Below, piece after piece: positions 35,122-46,900 of a stretch of DNA of 64,000 nt; positions within the stretch are counted from its first letter, which is position 1; each line of letters begins with the position of its first letter. Location of the stretch: contig NC_083522.1 in assembly GCF_032362555.1 (NCBI RefSeq), positions 6,550,001 through 6,614,000 on the forward strand, read 5' to 3'. The DNA is from Amyelois transitella (taxonomy: Eukaryota; Arthropoda; Insecta; Lepidoptera; Pyralidae). The notes under the pieces are model-generated. The model was given only the letters and a program-made list of their open reading frames with translations, made no database searches and was not told the origin of the DNA. Position numbers and translations under genes: made by a program.

Positions 35122-37912
35122 TCAAGGGTAAAGTAGTTTGGGTCCAAATTTGTTGCATCTCTCCACCGCGGCCGCGCCCAGCTTGTGATCGAGGAATGCG
35201 CGCGCGTCGTTCGGCGCGGGCGCTTGGTGGCCAGCGAATTGTATCTGCGAGTATATTAAAATTATTATGAAAAATGATATAGGTTTTGACAACTTGACAA
35301 CTAGTAGGGTATCTGGGTTACACCTAGTTTATTAAGATTATAACGCCAGTGTAATTTTGAAGATTATATAGCCGCCATAGTCGGATTAAAACAATTATCC
35401 AGCTTTTGGCTGTGTTAAAACTACACTTTGTATGCAAAATTTTATGCAGTTTGGTCTAGGGTTTAACTTGGATACACCTTCTTCAACTGATTATATAGTT
35501 TACACAGAGAACATAGGTAAGTACCTATGAAAAATACCTGAGCAAGCGGATGCAAATGTCTTTCAGGAAAGTCTCTTTGATGTGCCAGCACCCAGTCAGC
35601 GGGCCACATTGTCCCGTTTCTAGCGGTGAACGGCAACACTAAGACGTAAACCCTGTTGGCCGCTGAGAAGGCGACGCGGTAATAATGGCCTTTGGTGGCT
35701 CGCTCCCAGACGAAGCCGTCGGCGTCTACTCCGCCGCGTTGGAGCCAGGTTACCCTGGATACGTCGGAAGCGTGGATACCAATTTCGACGTATTCGGCCC
35801 ATGGTAAGATGTCATTGCTGTAAACAATAAAAGAAGTTTTTTTTTCCAACTCTAAGGTATGGTTTTTATAAAATCCATTGCCTTTTTATTTATTATTTAT
35901 AATTTTTTTTAAAATTTATATAATGTGTTATCCCGTATGGGAGAAGACAGAGCCTAAAGTAACGAAAATACTCTAGAGCTATAATGAATAGATCTGATGA
36001 AATTTTAACTGATCGCATAAAAGATGAATTTCAGATTCTTAGTAACACTAAAAAACTACAGCAATGAAGCAAAAGAGCCATAATACAATGCCTTAAGACA
36101 TCGTAAGAAGACCTACCGCATGACGGCGCCCAATAGAGAAGTAGTTTCGAGCCAGCATCGAGCACCAGCTTGTAACAACACGCGCAACACGTGAGCAGCG
36201 ACACGACGCATGTTGCGACGACAACATGGCGGCGTGTTGCGCCCAGAGAGGATGTACGACGGCGTGCCTTGCACTGATGGGTAGCATCTCTGTAATCATA
36301 TCATTTTTTCTTGAAAAACATGCATTAAAAGTAAAAGGAGAACAGGTTACAAAATAATTCTCAAGCATTTGGGGCATGTCAAAATGGTTTATTACCCCCA
36401 CCTATTTCCTTAGGGAATAGGAATGATTTATAATTAGAATTTCATTACATAAATCAATTCCATCATTTAGCCATACAGCTGAATGTAAGACTAGTTAGCT
36501 CTGTCTACCCCATAAGGGTCAAATAGTAAATAAATATGTAAATGAATTAAATGGCAACCATTTGAAATATTTGTTTACCAAAATGATTTTGAACTTAAGG
36601 TGATGTTTAGTTTCTACATGAATTGCAGCTTTTCTCATAAAATAAGTTTCACAAAAGTTTTTTGAACATACCTGTGTCTCTCTCTTACATCCAAACCACT
36701 GGACTCTCCCATCTTCCCTCAACAAAGCTTTCACCCCAAGCTGCTTGTACAACGCCACTCTGTGATCTCTTATTCGTCGCGATACCCTCTGTCGAGCTCC
36801 AGGAGATTTTAACACACTGCGCCCTGTACCCAGCTTTCCATCTAGAATTTGTACCTGATAAAAAAAATATAATAAGTCAGAGAACATATAAATACAATTC
36901 ATGAAACGGATTTGTAATCATGATCTACTTTTTTTATTATATTGTATTTATAATGGCTGTCGGTCTGAATATAAATTAAAAAAGATCTAAGTTGGGTAAT
37001 GAACCTTGTAGGGTTACAGAACACAGGATGCAGTTGCTCTGTGAAATTATCATTTCAGGATCATGGTCACAGGGAGACCTTGGGCTCCTCCCCAGGAAGG
37101 GTACAATATTTAAATATTTTATTACTTGTAACACACATAAATCACACATTATTATAATATTCTGACTTCTTTACCTTAGCATTTTTAACAGAAGTCTGCA
37201 AATACAAAGACTCTGGGAATGGCATTATAAAAGGCTGAGGTAATGTTTGCAACATAGATGTCCTGATCAGCAGAGCATGCTGTCCATGCACAGAATCGCA
37301 GATCTTGCCAGATGCGTCTTTGTTGTACTGTAGAGTCCAATCTACATAATTCCATTTCACTTGCTGACATATCAAATGTGAATTAGCTATTGCAATAGCC
37401 ACAGCATGCGATGACACTGCCGCTGCAGCAGAAGCTGCTTGTTGCAAAACTTTGCGAGAAACCCGAACAGAGTCAGGGACAAACAACACAAACTCTGTTG
37501 ATATATGTGACAAAGGGTTAAGATCTTGTGGTGAAGAATCCAGTTTCAACTCCAAAGACAGAACTTTAACATTTCGAAGTGTCTCGTTGGTCGCAGAAAA
37601 CGGAAAGGGCGGGTAAGGTGTATTTTCACACACAATAAGTACGGGCATATTCGGAAAAGCTGATACGAACGATTGAACGCTGTCAGCGACATCATTCTCG
37701 AAATCTTCAAATTGCCGAAACACTACAGTAACTAACTTAGATAAATGACGAGATGCTCGACCATGTAAAGCATTTGGTGGTAATGTAACAGGCGCGATAG
37801 GATAAAATCTAAACCAAGGGAACAGGTAACTGCAGGCTGAAATTACGACGATTAACACTAAAAATGTATACAACTTGAAAGTAAAACGACCACGACACAA
37901 ACGATAGAACAT
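35122..37912 (-). CDS. FKRP: Fukutin-related protein homologue, catalytic Asp residues missing
   Basis: Golgi type II membrane protein of the LicD/fukutin family; vertebrate FKRP adds ribitol-phosphate to alpha-dystroglycan. Exons: 37912-37175, 36854-36672, 36289-36117, 35817-35538, 35244-35122. All phases agree, giving 498 aa versus 495 in human. The start is ATG 37912; the frame is closed by a stop just upstream. TM segment at residues about 13-33 (YTFLVLIVVISACSYLF). A stem/GT-like half follows (LVTVVFRQFEDFENDV; ISTEFVLFVPD). The zinc finger is complete: WFGCKRETQRC and TPPCC. In the LicD half, human PWDYDVDLG (from memory) corresponds here to PWAEYVEIG, and human HVDLWPF to YVLVLPF, so all four metal-binding Asp are replaced. 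DGFVWERATKG and ARNG are conserved. Possibly a pseudoenzyme. Convergent with DNAI1, divergent from GET3. Confidence 0.92.
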
Positions 37913-39117
37913 TGTTTCCACTCATTAAATTATCCATTTCATTCATCACAACACAAATATGTTTTCAAAAATTAATACATATTTCATAGGTACTATCTCA
38001 AAAGATCAATTTCAATGTCTTGAATAGTTAGTTGATAATTGACAATGATAATTTTTATTGACATCTGACATTGAGTAGTAGCTTCAGAAAGCAGTAGACA
38101 TAAACCAGAGTAACAATATAGAATTAATATGTACAAAGAAATCTTGGATAACGTTGCAAACTTAAGACCGAATGAGTCTTAACTTTGGTACTTTTATTAA
38201 TTATCTTCATTTACCAGTTCTTTCTTTCTTTCTTTTCTATATTATGGCTTAAGTACTACGCAAGTCTCGTGACATCTATCAATCATGCGTTTATTTTTCT
38301 TCAAAAGATCTTCAAGCAAACTCAATGTAATGATATCATTGATGAAAGGAACACTTATTATGACTCATGTAGGTTCATAGGTACTATTAAAACTTTTACA
38401 CTCTATTTGGACGATGATTGTTTTAATTGATTGTTATTTGTGTTGTGTACATATACTGTGTGAGTTTTGCAATATAGGTTCCATTTATATTTATTCTATT
38501 TATAAGGCTTATAAAAAACTAGCTGTGCCCGCGACTTTGTCCGTGTGGAATAGTTTTTTTTTTTTGCATCATTGAAGCCCTCAAGGATGAATAATTATCC
38601 CCGTTTTTTTTACATTTTCCATTATTTCTTTGCTTCTTATAGTTGAAGCGTGATATTATATAGCCTAAAGCCTTCCTCGATAAATTGTCTATTCAACGCA
38701 AAAATAATTTTTCAATTCGAACCAGTAGTTCCTGAGATAAGCGCGTTCAAACAAACAAACTCTTCAGCTTTATAATATTAGTAGAGATACTGAAACGAAC
38801 ATAAAAATTCTGTCACCGTTAAAAAGATACATTATACGCGGGTGTTAAAGGCTACATAGAACCATGGCCGGAGCCGACGGGTTCTCTAGTTTGAAATAAG
38901 AAAATTGAAATACCATTTCTTTACAAACGTACTTATATCTTAATTATTTTATTTTTCTATTCGGCACGATCACAGACTTACTTCAGTAAAAATCCAGCTG
39001 TCAATTTAGTCAATCTGTCAATGTCAATGTCACATACAAAATTGCAGTGCAGATTTTACGTGTTTCTTCTTGAACTTGTCTCTTGAATTTGAAGATAAAA
39101 AAAATAATTCAATAATA
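37913..39117. promoter_or_regulatory. Shared promoter region of FKRP and GET3
   Basis: About 1.2 kb between two divergent start codons. The central part is a Helitron insertion (38519-38787), leaving about 600 bp on the FKRP side and 330 bp on the GET3 side. No specific binding site was recognised. Confidence 0.45.
38519..38787 (-). mobile_element. Complete non-autonomous Helitron
   Basis: In element orientation it starts TCTCTACTAATATTATAAAG after an A and ends with a hairpin and cacagCTAG before a T, matching Helitron insertion between A and T. About 270 bp, non-coding. The same family as 58897-59162. Confidence 0.85.
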
Positions 39118-41157
39118 ATGGATGAAGAAAACCATGATTTGGAGCCCTTGGAACCCTCGCTTAAGAATGTGATAGAGCAGAAATCCTTACGATGGATTTT
39201 TGTTGGTGGGAAAGGTGGTGTTGGGAAAACCACTTGCAGGTACATAAAATACCTTTTATATCATTCATTTGGAAAACTACACTATAGATTGCACTGTTTC
39301 CTACTGTTGATGTTATTTTTCTATTTGCAGCTGCAGCTTGGCCGTTCAACTATCCAAAGTTAGGGAATCAGTTTTGATAATTTCTACAGATCCAGCACAT
39401 AATATTTCTGATGCATTCGACCAAAAATTTTCAAAGGTAATTAGAGCACTTTCACCAATATACGAGCTTCAATAACGCCCCAATCGTTTCTTTATATAAA
39501 ATGTGAGCATGCAATAGGTCTTACGTTTTTACTTCTGCTTATCCTTCATGAAAATTTAAGTGAGTCATGATGTTTTAATCTATTTTATACTTGCTTATAT
39601 ATCAAAAATCATAATCGACACTTTGGGTTGTACCCTGAAGAATTTGAATTATACAGTATGAATTCTTCTCAACTACATAATCTTTGAAATAAATGAATTG
39701 TATATTTTCAGGTCCCAACCAAAGTGAAGGGTTTTGACAACTTGTTTGCAATGGAGATTGACCCTAATGTTGGTCTGACTGAGCTACCAGAAGAGTATTT
39801 TGAAGGTGAAACTGAGGCCATGAGACTCGGCAAGGGAGTCATGCAGGAGATTGTTGGGGCCTTCCCTGGCATTGATGAAGCCATGAGCTATGCTGAGGTA
39901 GGTTAATTTTAAATTTTGTATCATACTATACTACTAAAAATTTAAGGAAGATCTAGAATATTTCTGTACTGAATTTATCAAAATTTGTCCACAACTTGTG
40001 GATTAACTCAAAAACTAATTAATAAAACATAAACAAAAGTAATGCAATTTTTTATATGGAAGTATTAATTGAATTCAGTTACTTAGTTACTATAAATATA
40101 TATGTTATTCTCTGTTTTCCCAATCATACCCTAAGCTGCAATGTTAGCCTGGACTAATTTCTAAAATTTTACTCTAGTTTTTTCTTATTTATGTTTAAAA
40201 TTGTTCATTTGTTTGTTTGTTGTTTGTGTTCCACAAAAGTTTGATTGTTACATTAATTGTGATGTTCACAGGTAATGAAGCTGGTGAAAGGTATGAACTT
40301 TAGTGCTGTAGTGTTTGACACAGCACCTACTGGACACACTCTCCGCCTTCTCTCATTCCCACAAGTTGTAGAAAAGGGGCTCGGCAAGCTAATGCGCTTA
40401 AAGTCTAAGGTATTAATCCATTGCATTTAGAAAGTATTATTTGTTATTAATGACTATAAAAATATTGCATTATATTATATGCAATATTAATACAATATTG
40501 CATCTATTATTTTATTTACCTGCTACTAAGCTCAAGCAATTTGGTTTTAGCCCTCACTATATATGAAATAGTACTTGATGATTATCCAAAATAGTCCAGC
40601 AGTTTTGCAGAAACGCTATTGTCATCTTTTAATATTTATTATGTATTAACTTTATGCAGACATACTTGTTTCATATGTATTTTAATATTTCCTTACAGGT
40701 TGCTCCATTCATCAACCAAGTGGCCACTCTTTTTGGTCTGGCTGAGTTTAATTCAGACATGTTCAGCAACAAAATGGATGAAATGCTCTCTGTAATCAGA
40801 CAAGTCAACACCCAATTCAAAGATCCCAATCAGACCACATTTGTTTGTGTATGTATTGCCGAATTCCTGTCATTATATGAGACGGAACGCTTAGTACAAG
40901 AGCTGACAAGGTGTGGCATTGACACTCACAATATAATCGTGAACCAGCTGTTGCTAAGAACGTCTGCTCCATGCGAACTCTGCGCCGCGAGACACAAAGT
41001 GCAAGAAAAGTATTTAGAACAGATTGCAGACTTGTATGAAGACTTTCATGTTACCAAATTACCTCTGCTAGATAAAGAAGTCCGTGGAGCCCAAGCTGTG
41101 AATGCTTTCTCAGAATATTTGGTCAAACCTTATGTACCACCTCCACAAGCTACATGA
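39118..41157 (+). CDS. Get3: ATPase GET3/ASNA1 (TRC40)
   Basis: Cytosolic ATPase that captures tail-anchored membrane proteins and delivers them to the ER receptor WRB/CAML (Get1/Get2). Exons: 39118-39239, 39331-39436, 39712-39897, 40272-40409, 40699-41157. Phases agree, 336 aa (human about 348). The P-loop [18 protein letters not shown] is split by intron 1. Switch I-like region [29 protein letters not shown], switch II region [23 protein letters not shown]-like [27 protein letters not shown], and the zinc-binding CELC pair that bridges the dimer are all present. C-terminal [20 protein letters not shown] is typical. The ATG fits the family start. An ATTAAA at 41208 may serve as poly(A) signal. 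All key residues are intact, so it is expected to be active. Confidence 0.96.
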
Positions 41158-43986
41158 AGTGTTAATTATATATCAGGTCCCATAATTGTGCAAGTAATTT
41201 GTGTCTATTAAATTCTTAGTACGATTTACTTGGTGCTAATGGTCACACTAATTTTATATCTCAACTTCTCTAATTGGGCCTTCCGGGATTTAATTTATAC
41301 TTTCCAAAGGATTATCCTTGTATATCCAGTAAATGTAATATTACTCTAACAGTTGTTTTAATGAAACCCAAAATGTGCTTAAAATGCTTTATTCAAATTC
41401 ATAGAAAATTTTAATATCCTGCATATAATTTAATTAAGAACATTTTATTTGGTTGGTCATAAGATAAATAATGTATATTAGGTACATATATTAGATTATG
41501 CCGCTAGTCACAATCTAAATTTGCCGAATCTATCTATGAATTCTCAGAACTGAGAACAGAACACTATACACTTTTTATTTTTTGTATTGTTCAGATGGTT
41601 AGGTGTATTATAAAAAATTGACTTTTCATTATTTTTGTTCATTTGTACATAAATTGATTGCATGTTCAGAAACTAAAAATAATTCGTAAAACTATGTACA
41701 CATGACAAATGGTCAATCTATATAAAACTACAATTTAAAAACAAACATTACTTGCACACGTAATAAAAATAGTAATATCGAAAGCTATCATCCTTCAAGT
41801 CTAAATCAAAAACAAATCTTGAATTTGTTTTTCCTTTCTAGCCCCTTCAAATAAGGTCAATAATTCTTTTTCCTCTCTAATAAATAGCACCATTAAGAAA
41901 AGGAGTATGGAAAAATTTCAAGGTAATTTAATACATCTGAAGTTTACTTCGATTTTGCAGGTTACATATCCTGTTAACAAGTTAATAAGATACAATGTAA
42001 ATTTTCCCTCTCTATTCCTAAGGTTATCCGAAGAGAGAGAAGTAAGATAGTCTTATCAATATTCGTAAGTAGCTCCCCTGATCAAGTTTTGGGACCGTGA
42101 TTACACATTCATTTACTTAAGTGTGCAAGTTTTAATACCTATCGAAAGCTTGACATGGATTATTTCCAACATAATACTTATGTTTTCTTATAATACTAGG
42201 TATATTTAGCCTAAAAAGTTGCAAAACTAGATAACATTATGTATTAATTATATCAGCCGATAATATTTTGCTAGGGGAAGCACTGAACGAGTCAATCTTG
42301 GGATCAATTCAGAGCAGGGAAAAAATATTAACCCCTCATTCCTTTCAATTGAAAATTGTGCGAAACAGTATGCTTGTGGCATAAAATATCATACTATCTG
42401 AAAGGAATTAGGTCGATATTTTTACGTGCCCAACTATAATTTTCTTTAGATTTGACGTTTAATTTCCACTACACCTTTGTTCTTTAAAAAAATGCTTCGA
42501 ACTATCTGCGTATGGCGTCCAATGTCAAACAATTTTATTTACAAAATCTTTGGAATCCATTAAAAAAGAAATAACACAACCATAAGAAGCATAATACCTG
42601 AAAGTTATCAATAAATTAATTGGCGAATAACATTCCCATATATTAATAAGTGACTTAATATTATTAACAAATGCTAAAAAATGCATTTTGTCACAGGAAT
42701 CAAGTGTTTGATCCTTGATTTAACATAAGTTTAACGGACGGGTACCTCTCTTTATCTACATAATAAGTATAAAAAAACAACAGAAAGGTTTACAACCACA
42801 ATTTTTGGATAGATTTGTTTCATCCTAGTACATCGGTAAACAAAAGATGTTAGTGGTATCATAATTTTGAGTAAAAACTTATACTTTGAGTATTTTCAAT
42901 GCCACTTCGTATCTCCAATTGTGATGTAATCAAGATGGGAATGGCAAAGTGTCTAACTATGGATAAAAAAACTAGATGTTTTCAATTATTAATTATGTAG
43001 TTATGAATGTGGATGAAGCGAAGGAAGTATGCAGAGATCGTGGCAAGTGGAAAGAGGTAGTCTCTGCCTACCCCTCCGGGAAAGAGGCGTGATTTTATGT
43101 TATGTTTTGTTTCCAATTACAGTTTTGTTTCAACATATTGTGCCTCCATTTTTATGAGATACAAGTAGAGACAACTCTTGAAATATGTATAAATATCTTT
43201 TAATACATTTTTTTATTAAGAGACATATTGAATTAATTACTAATTAATGTGCATGACCCTCGAACGATGTATATTTACACATCAAAATTTCTTGTAGCTT
43301 TCTTAGTAGGTATAAGAATTTTTTTAACAGTGAGACTAATTAAAACTAATATCTATATTTCAATATTTGAAAAACGAAGCCGTCATAAGATGAATATTCA
43401 TAAACTATAGCAGAGATAAAATGCTATGTAATTCATAGGTCTTTAAAATTGAAGCTAAGGCATTGTACACATTTATCTTCTAAAGATTAGCCTACATTTT
43501 GTACAGTCAAAAATGCATATAAGAATTTTCGTTTTGTAAAATTCATTAAATTTGGATGTCATTTTCGTGTAGTAGATTGCAGGAAGATCGCGGTTCGTCT
43601 GTTAATTCCCATAGAATTAAGATATAAATTTTTTAAATCAGTAAATAAGTCAAATTCGACATAGATATTTTTTAATACTAGACATGGCAGTTCAAACGAA
43701 TATATAAAATAATCGCTTAGTAAATATTCATTTTAAAACATCAATCAGGAAGTCAATCATAGAAACCATAAAAATATCTACATTATACATTCTCAATAAT
43801 GACGTAATAAAATGTTACAAGTTCTGACTTCAATGGTGAACAAAACGCAACGTTAACTTTGACTACGAACCTGCGTAGTCATAAAATGTTCTAACACAAT
43901 TACATCAAACAATTAAAGGTTTTATTGCTATTTAACAGTCCTCGAGTACACTTTAAGGTCAAGTTTTCCTAATTGCATTTCTTCTG
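41158..43986. other. 3' intergenic region between GET3 and PIG-O
   Basis: AT-rich DNA between convergent genes. It contains the RTE fragment at 42999 and a poor family B trace near 42075-42140. AATAAA on the minus strand at 43926-43921 lies 61 bp past the PIG-O stop and is its likely poly(A) signal. No gene was seen. Confidence 0.5.
42999..43101 (+). mobile_element. RTE 3' fragment, nearly identical to the 23.5-kb copy
   Basis: agttatgaatgtggatgaag and gtagtctctgcctacccctc through gaggcgtgattttatg match the last 100 bases of the RTE at 23550-25516 with only a few differences. This indicates a recent, strongly 5'-truncated insertion. Confidence 0.85.
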
Positions 43987-46900
43987 TCAACTTTGTCTTT
44001 GGTTCGTGGGTATATGCCACGTGGCGAGGGCAGCTCCTATAATCGTGCCGAGAAGCGCAGCTGCGCAAGCGCCACTTTCGAATAACAACTTCGGTGTGAA
44101 CACACCCCATATCATAAGATGGCGGCAGTGAACTGTTGCTGCTAGGGCAGACGCGAATACCTGAAAATTCATACAAAACTACATAAATTAAAAAAAAAAA
44201 ATCATTTTGACTAGCTGTAGGCTGCGAACATAAAAATCGAATATTTTTAGCGCAATGTAACAACAAACTTTCTTAGGTGCAGTCATACTTTTTAACACGT
44301 AGGTATCAAATTTTTTTAAAACTAATAACCAGTTTTTATGCCTAACAAAATGAATAAATTTACTAACGTTTCCTAGACATCTAGTCTGGCCACTTCATAA
44401 TTCAGCTTGGGAGTTGATTTTAATAAAGTCTAATTATCAAAAAAAAATGCTGCCTCTCGAATACCACCAAAAAGGCTAACACAAGATCCTCTCTTCTGAT
44501 TCTCTCTGAAGAAAGAAGATTACTTACTCTAATAGCGAAGCAGAGTGCGAATTTGAGAGATAACGAGAAGACGGCGGCGAGTTGCGTGCGCGGCCCCACC
44601 GCGGCGCCCCCGCGGCCCCATAAAGCCAGTAATGGGACCGCCGCGCCGAACATCAAGGGCATGCCTGATAAATACATATTTATTTAGCTTGAAAATAAAA
44701 CATAAGATCAAGTCTTTCACATATGTATGTGTAAGAGATTGATGTTATCCGTTATCCATCCTATGTACCTATGTTAAACCATGAACTTTATTTTCTTTAT
44801 AAGTTAACAAAGCAATTTTCGATTTCTATGAAATTTCACTACTTTGGCAAAGTCATAGAAAGTTGATATGCATATCCCTTGAGGGGTAGGCAGCCAAGAG
44901 TCTTGAAAAGAATGGAATCACAAAAGAGCTAAACTCAAATAGTTGTTGGGTTTGGCGGAGATTGGCCCGCCATCGCAAAAGCCCTGAGTACGAACGAACG
45001 TAAGGTTCGTTAATACGGAGCTTTAGTTTAGTTACAATAATAAAGTATATTTTATAGCTTACCGAACAAATCAAGCGACACCAAAGATCCAATGATAAGT
45101 GGGCTTATGCTCAAATAGTTGGGGTCTCCGGCGTGGAAGGCGGGCGCCCATCGCAAATGGCCCAGGGTCGCGTGATGGCCCGTCCCGTAGAAATGATACG
45201 AAGCCAGTAACGTCCATAAACAGGCCACGCTAGCGCTGGAACGCTTCGAGATTGCTGTGAAATATTTGTAACCGCTTTAAATTGGAAGTCTTACTAGCTT
45301 AAGCAATTATATAGCTGTGTTTTGATTTAGTTTGTCAAGGGTATTTTTCATTAAACATTCTAGATATCTTTAAAGACATAAAACTAATTAAGGGTAAACC
45401 TAGATAACGCTAATGAATAAGAGAGAAAAAGCCAGTATATTGTTACACAAAAGTAATGATAAATGGTAAAAATGTGAACAACTTACAATATTTATTATTC
45501 CCTTCACTCTTCATCATTGAAACCACGTTGAGCGCGAGAAACCCGGACACCAAGCCAATAGCAGCCGATGGTGCAAACGACGCCCCCAGCACCAAACAAT
45601 TAGCCACGTAAAACAGAAGACTGCAAACTACCAAGGCCAAAGTCGCCCCTCCCCTCTCCCGTCTCCATAGCAACAAAAACATTACACCAAGTACCAACCA
45701 TGCACCGCGAGCTAATAACCGCGACCTACTCGGGGACCCCAGACTCCTCCACCCCAAAGCCCAGTGCGCACACGAAAACAACCCAGCTAAAACTAATCCA
45801 TGCCCACGCCAACCTAAATGCCTTCTAGTTATCGCTAACACAGCTGCCATAGAACCTAAAGCTAGAATCAGCGCTAATCTACTCGCTTGCCCGCTTGGAA
45901 CCCCCTTCCCCTCAGTCCAACACGCCCCTTGCTCTTCCCTGCAACCTCTATACGACCTCGATATCCCTAACACAATCCCAGACAAAACCCACATAGCGAC
46001 AGCCTCCAAAGTTTTCACATGCCAAACAATAACAGCCAAAACCGACAACGCAAGAAACGACAAACTAGCGCCCTCTTCGATTATAAAACTGTTCGAGGAC
46101 AAAATGGCGGCTGAAGCGAATAACACCCCTCTAGCGAATCGTTCGTAAAACAAATTCTTATTTTCGTACCATCTTTGAGTGATGCCGTCCCAATGCATTA
46201 TAACTAATGTACATAACATAGCTCCGGATATCAATCCGGTGCTCAAAATGATCGCGTGTTCGAGATCTTCTAAAAATTTGAAAATGTATGCGGTGTAACA
46301 CATAGATATGCAGATAGCATTGGCAAGGATGCCGGTGGGTACGAATGAACTAGCGAAAATGCTTGGAATCCTGTTAGTGGGAAGCCCTTCTGTCACGAGG
46401 CAGTTGAAAAATATCGCAAGGATGAGCAGCAGTAGAGCTCTAAGCATTGACAAGGAATCAAACTCGACCCACACCTCCCGGAAACCACCGCGTATGCTGT
46501 CGGTCAGCAATCTGAAATTACATAAGAAATGTATTGTGATGTTTATTGATAAAACTTAGATTGAATAGTTGTATAAACTTAAGTAAATAATGAGCTCATT
46601 TTGCGAATTGGAAATTCAGTACTTCAAGTACACATTCCAATACGGTTTGATGATTTTTGTATTGTAAGATATTTGTATAAATGTATACTTTTTAATTAAC
46701 ATGCAAAATGGAAATAAATAAATAACTCAGAGACGTTTGTCTTACTATGGAACTTTATATTCACCTGACTTCATCAAAATATTTGACTAGTTCCTCTTCA
46801 GTGCTCACTTTGTGAATTTTATCTAATTGTTCCCTTGTTGCGTTTATAAACTGCGCCAATCTATCAAGCGGTATTTGCTGAGATTCTTCACCATACCTTA

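Noticed and set aside
37910-37921. GTG upstream of the FKRP ATG as start
   Set aside because: An in-frame stop lies immediately before it and ATG at 37912-37910 gives the expected short cytosolic tail before the TM segment.
44420-44720. Separate minus-strand ORFs near 44.5 kb as independent genes
   Set aside because: They are the penultimate PIG-O exon (44664-44528) read through flanking intron or in the wrong frame.
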